A DNA stretch of 64,000 bases from Alcaligenes parafaecalis. Its GTDB lineage: Bacteria; Pseudomonadota; Gammaproteobacteria; Burkholderiales; Burkholderiaceae_B. The notes below the pieces were generated by a model. The model saw only the letters and a program-made list of their open reading frames with translations, had not been told where the DNA came from and did not search any database. Location: contig NZ_JAPKNA010000001.1 of NCBI RefSeq assembly GCF_026344135.1, positions 1 to 64,000 of the forward strand. Direction: 5' to 3'. Positions 16,711 to 24,276 of this stretch are shown here, piece after piece. The translations under genes and the position numbers were made by a program. The first letter of the stretch is position 1. Every line of letters begins with the position of its first letter.

Positions 16711-17631
16711 ATGCAAGCTAGTCAAGGCCCCAGTGCGCAGCGCAGTTCGTTTTTAATTGGACTGGCGTTATCGGGGGGCGGCTCTATTCTTTTCTCCGCC
16801 AAAGCGGTGGTTGCCAAACTGACGTACCAATACGATGTCACTGCGCTGACCGTGATTGGGTTCCGAATGCTCTTGTCGCTGCCGTTTTTTCTGGCCATTG
16901 CCTTATGGCAGATCAGAAAGGTACGCCAAGGCAAGTTGGCCGCGCTGACGGGGCGCCAAAAGCTGGAGCTGGTGGTGCTGGGTTTCCTGGGGTATTACCT
17001 GGCCAGTTTGCTGGACTTCATTGGCCTGGAATATATTTCGGCGGGGCTGGAGCGGCTGATCCTGTTTTTGTCGCCCACTTTTGTGCTGATGTTCTCCGCC
17101 ATCTTCCTGAAACGACGGATTCTGCCCAAGCAGTGGTTAGCGCTGGCGTTGGCGTATCTGGGGGTGGGGCTGGTCTTTGTGCAGGACTTGAGCCTGACCG
17201 GGGATGATGTGCTGCTTGGAGCGCTCTGCGTGCTGGGCTCGGCTATTTCTTACGCTATTTATCTGATCGGCTCGGGTGAGCTGCTCAAGGCGATTGGCTC
17301 CACACGGCTGGTGGCCTATGCCATGTCTTTTTCAGCGGTTTATACCCTGATTCACTTCTTTGCGGTCTTTGGCTGGCAGGGGCTGGTGCAACCTGCTCCT
17401 GTATATGGCTTGTCCATGATTCACGCGGTCTGCAATACGGTCTTGCCGACCTTCATGACCATGTGGGCAGTGGAGCGTGTAGGCGCACCGATGAGCGCTC
17501 AAATGGGCCTGATTGGCCCGGTCTCGGTCTTGTTCCTGGCGAACTGGTTTCTGGGAGAACCCATTACGGCCATGCAGTTGCTGGGCACGGCCTTTGTGCT
17601 TAGTGGCGCGATGGTTCTCAGCCGCCGCTAA
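16711..17631 (+). CDS. EamA/DMT-family transporter
   Basis: 306 residues, ten predicted transmembrane helices in two EamA repeats (roughly 15-150 and 165-300). The first repeat ends with the characteristic LVFVQDLSLTG loop and the second contains PVSVLFLANWFLGEPITAMQLLGTAFVLSGA, the usual closing block of drug/metabolite exporters. Members export amino acids, metabolites or drugs; the substrate cannot be read from sequence. No strong ribosome site precedes the ATG at 16711, but no better start exists. Convergent with the patatin gene, 18 bp between stops. Confidence 0.88.
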   Translation: MQASQGPSAQRSSFLIGLALSGGGSILFSAKAVVAKLTYQYDVTALTVIGFRMLLSLPFFLAIALWQIRKVRQGKLAALTGRQKLELVVLGFLGYYLASLLDFIGLEYISAGLERLILFLSPTFVLMFSAIFLKRRILPKQWLALALAYLGVGLVFVQDLSLTGDDVLLGALCVLGSAISYAIYLIGSGELLKAIGSTRLVAYAMSFSAVYTLIHFFAVFGWQGLVQPAPVYGLSMIHAVCNTVLPTFMTMWAVERVGAPMSAQMGLIGPVSVLFLANWFLGEPITAMQLLGTAFVLSGAMVLSRR

Positions 17632-17649
17632 GTCCAGATACAGGCTGGC

Positions 17650-18879
17650 CTACTTGCCGTTGCTCGCCAGCCTTTTTTCGATCTCTTCGCGGTGTACGTC
17701 GTAGGTGGTAAAGCCTGCCAGGTTTTCCGGCATATTCAGCTTGTCACGGTGAATCAATGTTTGGCGGATATCATCCAGGCCACTGCGCCAGTGTTCGCGC
17801 ATGGTGATGCGGCCAAACTGATAGTCCTTGTAATGCTGTTCGTAAGGCTGATTACGGTAGATCAGGTGCACGACGTTGTAGCGCTTGCTGCTGGCCAGTT
17901 CTTCAGCCAGGCGGCAAGGGAGCAGATCTTTGCGTTGATCTTCCGGGATCAGGGCAAGCAGCTCTGACAGGATATGGCGCATGTACTGCGAATGGCGCAT
18001 GTCTTCCGTCACCATACGGGTACGGCTGGAGTAACGGATCTCGTTCAAGCGGTCGCTGACTTCGCCCATATTGTTGGGCACCGGGCCACGCGCACTCCAC
18101 AAGTCCACTTGAAAAACCAGGGTGTCCCGACGAGGCGACTGGTCCAGCACATAGGACAGGGGCGTGTTGGAGACCAGGCCGCCATCCCAATAATATTGAC
18201 CATCAATTTCTACGGGTGCAAAAGCCGGGGGCAGGGCGCCGGAGGCCATGAAGTGCTCGGCCCGCAAGGTGGTGCGATGGTTATCAAAGTAAACAAAGTT
18301 ACCGGTGCCCACATTGACGGCGCCGACCGAGATGCGCTGGCGCTTGTCGTTGATGCGATCAAAGTCACACAAGCGTTCCAGTGTGTCTTTCAGGGCACTG
18401 GTGTCGTAGTAACTGGCGCCTTCGGGCACGCCTGGTGTGGCTTGCATCGGTGGGGGAAAACGGGGGCGGAAAAAGCCACGCTGCCCCAATACCAGCGCAT
18501 TGCTGGCATTGAAGGCGCTGATGGCCTCGCGCATGACATCGTTGATGCCAAACAAGGCATGTTCCAGGCAGGCGGGTGCCGACCAGCCAAAGTAGGGTTC
18601 GCAGATGGTGTTCCAGAACTCCCGCAGGCGCTCTACCTGACGCTCGGGCGGGTTGCCCGCAATAATCGCTGTATTCAAGGCACCAATTGAAATGCCGGAC
18701 AAGCAGTCTGGTTCAATGCCCGCTTCCAGCAGACCCTCGTACACACCGGCTTGGTAAGCACCCAGGGCACCGCCACCTTGCAAGACCAGGGCTACGGTTT
18801 CGTAGGGGGGCAGATAGGCAGGGCGGGCAAAGTCTGTGGTGTCTTGCGCTTGTGGCGTAGGAACAGATGAAGTGTTCAT
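17650..18879 (-). CDS. Patatin-like phospholipase family protein (with DUF3734)
   Basis: 409 residues. The patatin domain is complete: oxyanion loop LQGGGALGAYQAG (from about residue 33), nucleophile elbow GISIG (Ser64), and catalytic Asp in YYWDGGLVSNTPL. The C-terminal third (MRHSQYMRHILSELLALIPEDQ onwards, with YRNQPYEQHYKDYQF) corresponds to the DUF3734 region found in many proteobacterial members. It should act as a serine-Asp dyad acyl hydrolase on lipids; there is no signal peptide, so action is cytosolic or at the inner membrane. Confidence 0.9.
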   Translation of the reverse strand: MNTSSVPTPQAQDTTDFARPAYLPPYETVALVLQGGGALGAYQAGVYEGLLEAGIEPDCLSGISIGALNTAIIAGNPPERQVERLREFWNTICEPYFGWSAPACLEHALFGINDVMREAISAFNASNALVLGQRGFFRPRFPPPMQATPGVPEGASYYDTSALKDTLERLCDFDRINDKRQRISVGAVNVGTGNFVYFDNHRTTLRAEHFMASGALPPAFAPVEIDGQYYWDGGLVSNTPLSYVLDQSPRRDTLVFQVDLWSARGPVPNNMGEVSDRLNEIRYSSRTRMVTEDMRHSQYMRHILSELLALIPEDQRKDLLPCRLAEELASSKRYNVVHLIYRNQPYEQHYKDYQFGRITMREHWRSGLDDIRQTLIHRDKLNMPENLAGFTTYDVHREEIEKRLASNGK

Positions 18880-19001
18880 GGCATCGCTCGGTTCAAGAGG
18901 TGGGCAGGAGATCGGGACTTATGATCCCTTCTGTTTGTGCTGCACTGCAGCAAGAATAGCATTGCTGCGGGTGTCAACCATCTTCAGAATGCAAACTTGC
19001 G

Positions 19002-19907
19002 TCAAGTTTTGAGCGATGAAGCGCAGGCGGGAGGGCTTTGCAAGTGGTCGGCGAAGGCGCTTAATACCTGGCTGCGATAGCGTTCTTTATGCAACACCAG
19101 GGACAGGCGGCGCTTTAAATCCAGAAATGGGGTGTCCAGAATACATAGTCGCTGATTGGCAACAGCGTCCAGGGTGGCAGCTTGGGGCAGGCAGGCCAGA
19201 CCCAGCCCGGCGATGACGGCTTGCTTGATCGCTTCCACCTGGCCCAATTCCATCAGCACATGGCCACCGGGCAGCACGTTCAGGGCCTGCTCTGTCAGGG
19301 CGCGTGAGGCCGAGCCGCGCTCACGCATAATCCAGCTCATCCCGGCAAAGTCTGCCTTCTCCAGCGTGGTTTTGGTCGCCAGTGGGTGATCGGGGGCGGC
19401 GCAGACCACCAGCGCATCTTCGCGCCAGATCCAGGTTTCCAATTGCGGATGGTTCACCGGGCCTTCCACGCAAGCAATGTCACAGCCATGCTCCAGCAAT
19501 TGATTGATGATGTTTGCCGTGTTGTCCACCGACACATGCAAGGAGACACGAGGGTGTTGGCGCACAAACTGGCCCACCAGATCTCCAATTAAATAATTGC
19601 CGACGGTATTGCTGGCCCCGATGCGGATCTCGCCGCGCAGTTCACTTTCTTCCTGCTGGCTTTGCATTTCCCGCAGGCGCTCCAGAATCTCGCGTGCGTG
19701 CGGCAACAATTGTTTGCCGCGGCTGGTGAGCTGCATGCGCCCTGGTGTGCGTTCAAACAAGGGGCAGTCAAGCTGCTTTTCCAGCTCGGCCAAGGCCATG
19801 CTGGCGGCGGGTTGGGACAAGTGAATCTCGGCTGCGCAGGCGCGCACGGTGCCTAGGGTGGCAATACCGACAAACACTTCCAGTTGTCTGATGCTGATCG
19901 CATTCAT
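19002..19907 (-). CDS. LysR-family transcriptional regulator (YeiE/CysB-like group)
   Basis: 301 residues: N-terminal helix-turn-helix (residues ~5-65, RQLEVFVGIATLGTVRACAAEIHLSQPAASMALAELE with the SQPAAS recognition helix) and a periplasmic-binding-protein-like effector domain. It is divergent from a YeiH-family permease with 100 bp between starts, the same pairing as yeiE-yeiH in enterobacteria, so it probably controls that gene. A TACTTA/TAAGTA dyad sits just upstream of its start. The effector is unknown. Confidence 0.88.
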   Translation of the reverse strand: MNAISIRQLEVFVGIATLGTVRACAAEIHLSQPAASMALAELEKQLDCPLFERTPGRMQLTSRGKQLLPHAREILERLREMQSQQEESELRGEIRIGASNTVGNYLIGDLVGQFVRQHPRVSLHVSVDNTANIINQLLEHGCDIACVEGPVNHPQLETWIWREDALVVCAAPDHPLATKTTLEKADFAGMSWIMRERGSASRALTEQALNVLPGGHVLMELGQVEAIKQAVIAGLGLACLPQAATLDAVANQRLCILDTPFLDLKRRLSLVLHKERYRSQVLSAFADHLQSPPACASSLKT

Positions 19908-19922
19908 GATAAATAAAATTGA

Positions 19923-19937
19923 TACTTACGATAAGTA
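19923..19937. promoter_or_regulatory. LysR-type operator in the regulator/permease gap
   Basis: TACTTA-CGA-TAAGTA is a perfect 15-bp inverted repeat with the T-N11-A core typical of LysR regulator sites, placed 16 bp from the regulator start and 71 bp from the permease start. Confidence 0.65.
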
Positions 19938-20007
19938 ATAATGAATTTTTTAATACTCGGGGTCAACCTAAAATTACTTTTAATTATTACCAATCTGGAA
20001 TGACGAG

Positions 20008-21063
20008 ATGAGCAGTGTGACTGATTTATCAGCAGGAGGCACCGCCCTGAAGGCGCAGGGGAAACCGGGTTTTTCTCTGAAGCCGTCGCGTTGGTGGGGC
20101 TTTTTGTTGTCGGTGGCCGTGGGCGTGGCGGCGATGGGCCTGGGCAAACTGTGGCCTTTGATTGGTGGCCCGGTGTTTGCGATTGTGTTGGGGATGGTGG
20201 TCCGTAACAGCATGGGTGTGGCCACGGTGTTTCAGCCGGGTCTGCGCTTTTCGTCCAAAGTGCTGTTGCAGTGGTCGATTATTGGTCTGGGTTTTGGCCT
20301 TAGCTTGCCGCAAGTGATGCGTACCGGGATGGACTCTCTGGCGGTCACGCTGGTGACGCTGACTGTAGCTTTTGTCACGGCGATTGTGCTGGGTCGTGCC
20401 TTGGGGATTCCTTCCAAGCTGCGCACCTTGATCGGGGTCGGGACGGCGATTTGTGGTGGCTCGGCCATTGCTGCGGTCACACCGATTCTGAAGCCTGAAG
20501 AACATGAAACTGCCCTGGCGATTTCCACCATCTTTATCTTCAATATTGTGGCGGTGCTGATTTTCCCACTGGCCGGTCACATGATGAATATGTCGGACGC
20601 AGGTTTTGGCGTGTGGGCTGGAACGGCGATTAACGATACGTCTTCGGTCGTGGCTGCGGGCTATAGCTATAGTCGTCAGGCCGGTGACCACGCCACCATT
20701 GTCAAACTGACGCGTGCCACCCTGATCATTCCTATTTGCCTGATTCTGGCGGGTCTGGAAATGTGGCGCTCGCGTCAGGCTGGCCGGGACTTTGACCTGA
20801 TGCGCGTGTTCCCCTGGTTCATCGTCTGGTTCATGGTGGCTTCCGGGTTGCGCTCGTTGGGTTGGGTGCCGATGGAATGGCTGGAGCCACTGCGTTTCAT
20901 GGCCGAGTTTTTGATGGTGCTGGCATTGGCGGCTATCGGTCTGTGTTCGGATTTGCGGGTGATGGCCCGAGCCGGAGCGCGGCCTGCCTTGTTGGGCCTG
21001 GGGGTCTGGATAGCGGTGGCCGTCAGCAGCTTGCTGGTGCAGCGCTGGATAGGCGTCTGGTAA
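20008..21063 (+). CDS. yeiH: YeiH family putative sulfate exporter (UPF0324)
   Basis: 351 residues with about ten membrane helices and the family's conserved blocks: LIGGPVFAIVLGMVVRN near residue 50, LIGVGTAICGGSAIAAVTP near 145, and GVWAGTAINDTSSVVAAGYSYS near 205. Called putative sulfate exporter by family; direct biochemical proof is limited. GGAATGACGAG precedes the ATG. It is divergent from and probably regulated by the LysR gene, and ends at a very strong bidirectional terminator. Confidence 0.88.
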   Translation: MSSVTDLSAGGTALKAQGKPGFSLKPSRWWGFLLSVAVGVAAMGLGKLWPLIGGPVFAIVLGMVVRNSMGVATVFQPGLRFSSKVLLQWSIIGLGFGLSLPQVMRTGMDSLAVTLVTLTVAFVTAIVLGRALGIPSKLRTLIGVGTAICGGSAIAAVTPILKPEEHETALAISTIFIFNIVAVLIFPLAGHMMNMSDAGFGVWAGTAINDTSSVVAAGYSYSRQAGDHATIVKLTRATLIIPICLILAGLEMWRSRQAGRDFDLMRVFPWFIVWFMVASGLRSLGWVPMEWLEPLRFMAEFLMVLALAAIGLCSDLRVMARAGARPALLGLGVWIAVAVSSLLVQRWIGVW

Positions 21064-21076
21064 AGCGGGGAATAGT

Positions 21077-21127
21077 AAAAAGCCCCCTGACAATGGAAGA
21101 TCTCTTCCATTGTCAGGGGGCTTTTTT
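21077..21127. terminator. Strong bidirectional terminator
   Basis: A 20+ bp perfect stem (AAGCCCCCTGACAATGGAAG with its complement) is flanked by A and T runs, between the convergent yeiH and SirB2 genes. Confidence 0.92.
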
Positions 21128-21140
21128 ATATCCGGCTTGC

Positions 21141-21521
21141 TTAGACGAACCAGGAAGCCGGGCTGCGATTCAGGGCCACGCCCACGATATACGCAAAGAT
21201 GGCAATCGCGATTACCGCGGCCACGCCACGGCTGAACGGGGTTTTACCGCGTTTGATCGCAAAGCTGCCCACTACGATATAGACCACCAGCAGCACGATT
21301 TTGGTCAGCAACCAGGGCTGGTTGGCTGCTGCCCCCAACATGCCGGCCAGGGCCAGACCACAGACCAGCAAAACGGTGTCGATCAGATGCGGAGCAATAC
21401 GCACGAAACGACTCTGCAAACAGGCAGACCCAGTGACTGACCAGAAGGCCCGAATAATAAAAAACAAGATGCTCAGCCCGGCGGCTGTCATGTGCAGATG
21501 TTTGAGGGCCATGTAAGTCAT
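21141..21521 (-). CDS. SirB2-family membrane protein
   Basis: 126 residues and four predicted helices. The start (LKHLHMTAAGLSILFFIIRAFWS) and the following RIAPHLIDTVLLVCGLAL segment, with conserved His residues, are the SirB signature. Function is not established; the family was named from a locus affecting invasion-gene regulation in Salmonella. AAGGAG sits 9 bases before the ATG. Confidence 0.87.
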   Translation of the reverse strand: MTYMALKHLHMTAAGLSILFFIIRAFWSVTGSACLQSRFVRIAPHLIDTVLLVCGLALAGMLGAAANQPWLLTKIVLLVVYIVVGSFAIKRGKTPFSRGVAAVIAIAIFAYIVGVALNRSPASWFV

Positions 21522-21596
21522 GCCTGGTATCTCCTTCTGAGGTTCAGGGTGCAGAAAAAGGCAGTATACGCAGGCTAAGCATTAAAGAGTTTGTTC

Positions 21597-21626
21597 TGCG
21601 TCTGATTCGGTGCAGCATCAGACGCA
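21597..21626. repeat. Stem-loop between SirB2 and MBL genes
   Basis: TGCGTCTGAT and ATCAGACGCA pair around a 10-base loop, just past the stop of the MBL hydrolase gene. The T run lies on the wrong side for a standard minus-strand terminator, so its role is unsure. Confidence 0.5.
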
Positions 21627-21641
21627 AAAAAACAGCCGGGT

Positions 21642-22508
21642 TTAAAGCAGGTTAAGCGGTAGTTTCAAATAGACCTGCCCATTGCTTTCAGGAGCAGGGA
21701 AGTGGCCTGCCCGGATGTTGATCTGGATAGAGGGCAAGATCAGGCGCGGCATGCCCAGCGTTTTGTCCCGCTCCGTGCGGCGCTGACAAAACTGCTCCTG
21801 GCTGATGCCGTCCCGCACATGGATATTGCCGTCTTTTTGATCCTGAACCGTGCAGTGGTAGTCAGGCTCGCGCCCTTCAGGTGGATAGTCGTGGCACATG
21901 AACAAGACGGTGTCTGCGGGTAAGGCCAGCAGGCGCTGGATGGATTCATAAAGCTGGCTGGCACTGCCGCCTGGAAAGTCGCAGCGTGCGGTGCCTACAT
22001 CGGGCAAAAACAAAGTATCGCCCACGAAGACCCCCAGCCCTTGCACGTGATAGGCCATATCAGCCGGGGTATGGCCGGGTACATGCAGGGCTTGGACCGG
22101 AATGGCACCGATCTGAAAAGATTCCTGATCCTTGAACAGCGTATCGAAGGGCGTGCCATTGGCCTGAATTTCCGCCTCTATATTAAAGATGCGGCTGAAG
22201 GTGGATTGCACTTGCTGGATATGCTCGCCAATGGCTATTTTTCCGCCCACCTGCTCTTGTAGCCAGACTGCGGCAGACAGGTGGTCGGCATGGGCATGGG
22301 TTTCCAATATCCATTGCACGTCTAGCTGATGCTGGCGCACAAAATCCACGACCTTCTGGGCCGACACGGTACTGCTGCGACCGGAGGCGGCGTCATAGTC
22401 CAGCACCGAGTCGATGATGGCGCATTCACGCTGACCTTCGGCATAAACCACGTAGGTGAAGGTGGCAGTATCCGTATGAAAGAAGCTGGCGACCTGGGCT
22501 TGGAGCAT
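21642..22508 (-). CDS. MBL-fold hydrolase, persulfide dioxygenase-like (Blh/ETHE1 group)
   Basis: 288 residues, metallo-beta-lactamase fold. The metal motif THAHADH is at about residues 68-74, with later ligands in VPGHTPADMAYH and the GDTLFLPDVGTARCDFPGG block that is characteristic of ETHE1/Blh-type persulfide dioxygenases. It is divergent from a BigR-like sensor and two YeeE/YedE genes, the gene set of the bigR sulfide operon in Xylella and Agrobacterium. Likely role: oxidation of glutathione persulfide in sulfide detoxification. AGAGG precedes ATG 22508; the longer frame upstream would run through the regulator gene. Confidence 0.87.
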   Translation of the reverse strand: MLQAQVASFFHTDTATFTYVVYAEGQRECAIIDSVLDYDAASGRSSTVSAQKVVDFVRQHQLDVQWILETHAHADHLSAAVWLQEQVGGKIAIGEHIQQVQSTFSRIFNIEAEIQANGTPFDTLFKDQESFQIGAIPVQALHVPGHTPADMAYHVQGLGVFVGDTLFLPDVGTARCDFPGGSASQLYESIQRLLALPADTVLFMCHDYPPEGREPDYHCTVQDQKDGNIHVRDGISQEQFCQRRTERDKTLGMPRLILPSIQINIRAGHFPAPESNGQVYLKLPLNLL

Positions 22509-22543
22509 GTCAGACCTCTTGTTGCTTATAAAATATGAAAAGA

Positions 22544-22555
22544 TATTATATAATA
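22544..22555. promoter_or_regulatory. AT-rich palindrome, putative BigR operator
   Basis: TATTATATAATA is a perfect 12-bp palindrome inside a wholly AT stretch between the MBL gene and the ArsR-family gene. BigR-type repressors bind AT-rich palindromes in the same position; assignment here is inference. Confidence 0.5.
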
Positions 22556-22582
22556 ATATATATTGTATTTTTGTAGAACGAT

Positions 22583-22909
22583 ATGGATCAAACCGAACTG
22601 GAAGCTCTGCGGCAGGTAGCAGGCCGAGCCAGCAGCTTGCTGGGCAGCCTGGCCAACCCCGACCGCCTGATGATTCTCTGCACCTTGGTGCAGGGGGAAT
22701 GCAATGTGGGGGAATTGGCGCAGCGCAGCGGTATTGCACAGCCTACTTTATCCCAGCAATTAACCGTCTTGCGGCGCGAAGAGCTGATTGCCAGCCGCAA
22801 AGAGGGCAAATACGTCTATTACCGTCTGGAAAACCCGGCGGTGCTGGCTGTGATGCAGACTTTATATGGAATCTTTTGCGCCCCAGGAGGGACCGATGAT
22901 CGCAATTGA
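22583..22909 (+). CDS. bigR: ArsR-family repressor, BigR/SqrR-like persulfide sensor
   Basis: 108 residues with the ArsR winged helix (LANPDRLMILCTLVQGECNVGELAQRSGIAQPTLSQQLTVLRREELI). Cys33 in the ILC motif and Cys99 near the end match the two-cysteine arrangement by which BigR, SqrR and YgaV sense sulfane sulfur through an intramolecular polysulfide bond; Cys40 is extra. The gene heads an operon with two YeeE/YedE genes and overlaps the first by 14 bp, and is divergent from the persulfide dioxygenase-like gene. No clear Shine-Dalgarno precedes the ATG. Confidence 0.82.
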   Translation: MDQTELEALRQVAGRASSLLGSLANPDRLMILCTLVQGECNVGELAQRSGIAQPTLSQQLTVLRREELIASRKEGKYVYYRLENPAVLAVMQTLYGIFCAPGGTDDRN

Positions 22910-23327
22910 CTGGAGTTCCTTTACCCCGTGGAGCGCTTTGCTGGGTGGCGCTTTGATTGGTTTGGCGGCCGCCGTGCTGGTACTTTTTAATGGCCGGGTG
23001 TTTGGTATATCTGGATTGCTGTCGGGCACCTGGAGCGGGGCTGTAGGGGACAGAGGCTGGCGCTGGATGGCCTTGCTGGGCCTGGCGGCGGCGCCCTGGT
23101 TGTACCGTTTGGCCGGGGAAGCCGTGCCCGTCGTGCAAGCGCAGCCCTGGATGTGGGTGGTAGTGGCCGGTTTGCTGGTGGGCTTTGGTACTCGCTTGGG
23201 TTCAGGCTGCACCAGTGGGCATGGCGTATGTGGCTTGTCGCGTCTGTCGCCCCGTTCTTTGGTGGCGACGCTGACTTTCATGGCCAGCGGTTTTCTGACC
23301 GTGTTTGTTCTGCGTCACCTCTTCTAA
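22896..23327 (+). CDS. YeeE/YedE family sulfur-compound channel, first subunit
   Basis: 143 residues, four helices. GGALIGLAAAVLVLFNGRVFGISGLLSG and GFGTRLGSGCTSGHGVCGLSRLSPRS are the YeeE/YedE (DUF395) half motifs; the conserved Cys in SGCTSGHG and GVCG are thought to handle thiosulfate or sulfane sulfur. AGGAGGGA lies before ATG 22896 inside the end of bigR, indicating translational coupling. Together with the next gene it makes a split transporter like PmpA/PmpB. Confidence 0.87.
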   Translation: MIAIDWSSFTPWSALLGGALIGLAAAVLVLFNGRVFGISGLLSGTWSGAVGDRGWRWMALLGLAAAPWLYRLAGEAVPVVQAQPWMWVVVAGLLVGFGTRLGSGCTSGHGVCGLSRLSPRSLVATLTFMASGFLTVFVLRHLF

Positions 23328-23337
23328 GGAGCCCGCC

Positions 23338-23748
23338 ATGCAATATTTCATCGCTTTAGTGTCTGGCCTGATTTTTGGCTTGGGCTTGTTGATTTCCGGC
23401 TTGGCCAACCCCAGCAAGGTGCTGGCGTTTCTGGATCTGGCGGGCGCCTGGGACCCGTCTTTGGCCCTGGTGATGGCCGCGGCGATTGCGGTGGCGATTG
23501 TGCCATTCAGTATCGCGCGTCGCCGCCCTTGTGCTTTTGTGACCGGCCAGCCCATGAATCTGCCCAAACAGCGTCAAATCGACCGTCCTTTGGTATTGGG
23601 GGCCTTGATTTTTGGTGCTGGTTGGGGGGTGGCAGGTTTTTGCCCCGGACCGGCCATTGTGCTGGCAGCGTCGGGCGCGCCTTTGGCTATTTTGTTTCTG
23701 GTCGCGATGCTGATCGGAATGTGGGCGGCAGGGCGGGTGCGTGGCTAA
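23338..23748 (+). CDS. YeeE/YedE family channel, second subunit (DUF6691)
   Basis: 136 residues, four helices, with the second half motifs LIFGLGLLISGLANPSKVLAFLD and GWGVAGFCPGPAIV (conserved Cys). It starts 10 bp after the first subunit, with TAAGGAG before ATG 23338. Probably forms one pore with the preceding protein, moving a sulfur compound as part of the BigR-controlled response. Confidence 0.87.
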   Translation: MQYFIALVSGLIFGLGLLISGLANPSKVLAFLDLAGAWDPSLALVMAAAIAVAIVPFSIARRRPCAFVTGQPMNLPKQRQIDRPLVLGALIFGAGWGVAGFCPGPAIVLAASGAPLAILFLVAMLIGMWAAGRVRG

Positions 23749-23766
23749 GTGCTGCGCCACACAGCC

Positions 23767-24198
23767 TTAGCCCAAATGAGTGCTGGGAGTCGGGACTTGA
23801 TCCGGCTCCATATTCACCAAACCCTGCAAAATACCGCAGTGCTCCAGGCCACCGGCCTGCCCGCAGCGGTGACGCAGTTCAATCAGTTGTTTTTGCAGAT
23901 GTTCCAGTTCGGCAATTCGCACGGCAACGTGCTCGATGTGCTCATCCAGCAAATCATTCACCGGAGCGCAGTCTTGCGCCGGGCCGTCCATAAATGCCAA
24001 CAGGCCGCGAATTTCTTCGTGGGTCATATCCAGGCTGCGGCAGTTGCGGATAAAACGTAGCCGTTCCAGGTGGATATTGCGGTACAGACGGTAATTGCCT
24101 TCGCTGCGTTCCGGCTCGGGCAGCAGCCCGACCTTCTCGTAATAACGGATGGTTTCCGTGTTGCAGTGGCTTTTTTCCGCCAATTCACCGATTTTCAT
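23767..24198 (-). CDS. cadR: MerR-family Cd(II)/Pb(II)-responsive regulator (CadR/PbrR group)
   Basis: 143 residues: MerR helix-turn-helix (KIGELAEKSHCNTETIRYYEKVGLL), dimerisation helix, and the metal-binding C-terminal part with Cys77 (QDCAPVND), Cys112 and Cys121, close to the Cys77/112/119 set of CadR. It is divergent from the P-type ATPase gene, whose promoter has the stretched 19-bp spacer that MerR activators act on. The C-terminus is longer and less His-rich than in CadR of Pseudomonas putida, so Pb and Zn are possible inducers too. Confidence 0.88.
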   Translation of the reverse strand: MKIGELAEKSHCNTETIRYYEKVGLLPEPERSEGNYRLYRNIHLERLRFIRNCRSLDMTHEEIRGLLAFMDGPAQDCAPVNDLLDEHIEHVAVRIAELEHLQKQLIELRHRCGQAGGLEHCGILQGLVNMEPDQVPTPSTHLG

Positions 24199-24217
24199 TG
24201 TTGTGCCTCCATAAGGC

Positions 24218-24248
24218 TTGACCTTGTAGTTACTTTAGGCTTTCTACT
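24218..24248 (+). promoter_or_regulatory. MerR-type promoter/operator of the metal ATPase gene
   Basis: TTGACC (24218-24223), a 19-bp spacer and TCTACT (24243-24248). The spacer holds the imperfect dyad CCTTGTAG-TTA-CTTTAGG. This is the standard geometry for MerR-family activation by DNA distortion. Confidence 0.75.
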
Positions 24249-24276
24249 GGTCTCATGCAAGAAGCGAGGAACCGCT

